Shown here: positions 63,372 to 64,000 of the stretch, in pieces
Layout: every line of letters begins with the position of its first letter
Numbering within the stretch: the stretch's first letter is position 1
Assembly: GCA_023078555.1 (NCBI GenBank)
Contig: CM041199.1
Location: forward strand, 6,081,315 to 6,145,314
Origin: Ulva prolifera
Lineage: Eukaryota; Chlorophyta; Ulvophyceae; Ulvales; Ulvaceae
DNA: 64,000 bases
Direction of reading: 5' to 3'
Translations under genes and position numbers: made by a program
Notes under the pieces: generated by a model
Told to the model about the DNA's origin: nothing
The model's database searches: none
What the model saw: only the letters and a program-made list of their open reading frames with translations

Positions 63372-64000
63372 CTAGGTGGATGATCGCGTGTCTGCCATCA
63401 GTAGCGCGGCTCCTCCATTCATAAAGGATATACGTACTGTTACAGATGATTTTTCATGCTATCATAAGCCCAACGTGCCCTGGCACGGACCTGATCGCAA
63501 CAGCAACAGGCTGAAACGGTATTCTCTAGAACGTGCACGCGCGAGCGTTCCTTGGTAGCGGAGAGTTATTCTCTAGACGGCTTGTCAGGTGCTCCACATG
63601 ATGGAGCCGAGGCAGTCTGCTCTCCCAAGAGAAAGAGGCCGGCCTGGTGGCGTGAGGTGGCACGCTAGGAACAGCGCGGCTCACTGTGCGCATGTTGAAC
63701 ATCGGCACGCGCACCGCACCCTGCAACGATCACAATTGATCTACTCCACAGTGAGACTCGGTCATCTGCGCGCTCGTTAGCATATACATCTGTCCAAACC
63801 GCGGTGCATGCCCTGCAGGGCCTTGGCGTCATAACCGTCACACGCGACACCCTTACACGACCTCGAAGCGGGCGACGCACGCACTCAGCGAGCTTGCGCT
63901 AGCCATGCACGTGGTGACGCCGGACTGCGATACCTTTCGAAGCATCGGATGTAATCTGAGCTGAGCTTCTGTGACGTCCACCAATCGTTGCACGTGGCCA
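63372..64000. other. upstream of lipase gene, nothing recognised
   Basis: Should contain the promoter and perhaps a first non-coding or short coding exon of the lipase gene. No TATA box or coding exon could be supported. Confidence 0.35.

Overview
The window is nuclear DNA of a eukaryote. Its genes are cut by many short introns; a histone H4 with two introns, a spliceosomal Sm-D2, a SNIP1/DAWDLE-like FHA protein and the H/ACA assembly factor NAF1 settle this. A pantothenate synthetase, a bacterial-type RsmG methyltransferase with a probable organelle-targeting leader, a plant-type PP2C and a membrane-anchored class 3 lipase suggest a photosynthetic lineage, most likely a green microalga (Chlorophyta). 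That placement is inference. The splicing style is distinctive: of about 46 introns placed by eye, roughly half start GTGCG or GTACG and nearly all end TGCAG. The word TGCATGCA is abundant in introns and spacers and several times lies directly at the acceptor.

Layout. 0.5-1.9 kb: an inverted-repeat structure enclosing one orphan exon of an FAD-dependent glycerol-3-phosphate dehydrogenase. 2.5-7.0 kb (-): CNNM/CorC-type Mg2+ transporter with DUF21, CBS pair and a cyclic-nucleotide-binding-like domain. 7.7-8.8 kb (+): small unrecognised gene. 11.2-13.4 kb (-): RsmG, with a hairpin of about 127-bp arms in intron 2. 15-17 kb: isolated coding-like exons and a short repeat. 17.5-18.6 kb (-) and 19.1-25.1 kb (+): divergent pair of pantothenate synthetase and a pyruvate kinase-like protein that has lost both Mg2+ ligands and carries a 287-residue insert. 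28.6-29.1 kb (+): histone H4. 30.7-33.4 kb (-): SNIP1-like. 34.0-37.3 kb (-) and 37.7-38.4 kb (+): divergent pair of a coiled-coil protein and Sm-D2. 38.8-39.5 kb: N-terminal part of a tyrosine-recombinase-like protein. 40.7-43.0 kb (-): PP2C. 44.2-47.4 kb (-): NAF1. 47.4-53.6 kb: mostly no gene, with repeats and one doubtful coding stretch. 53.6-54.9 kb (+): small glyoxalase/VOC protein. 56.3-63.3 kb (-): ten-exon class 3 lipase with multi-span membrane N-terminus and a 523-codon last exon.

The genes form no operon or pathway cluster. RNA biogenesis recurs (Sm-D2, SNIP1, NAF1, RsmG), otherwise the neighbours are unrelated. Exon joins were chosen by hand from reading frame, splice dinucleotides and phase; every join called firm keeps frame across the intron. 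The most unusual items are the altered pyruvate kinase, the intronic hairpin in RsmG, the orphan dehydrogenase exon between inverted repeats, and the GTRCG/TGCATGCAG splice grammar.
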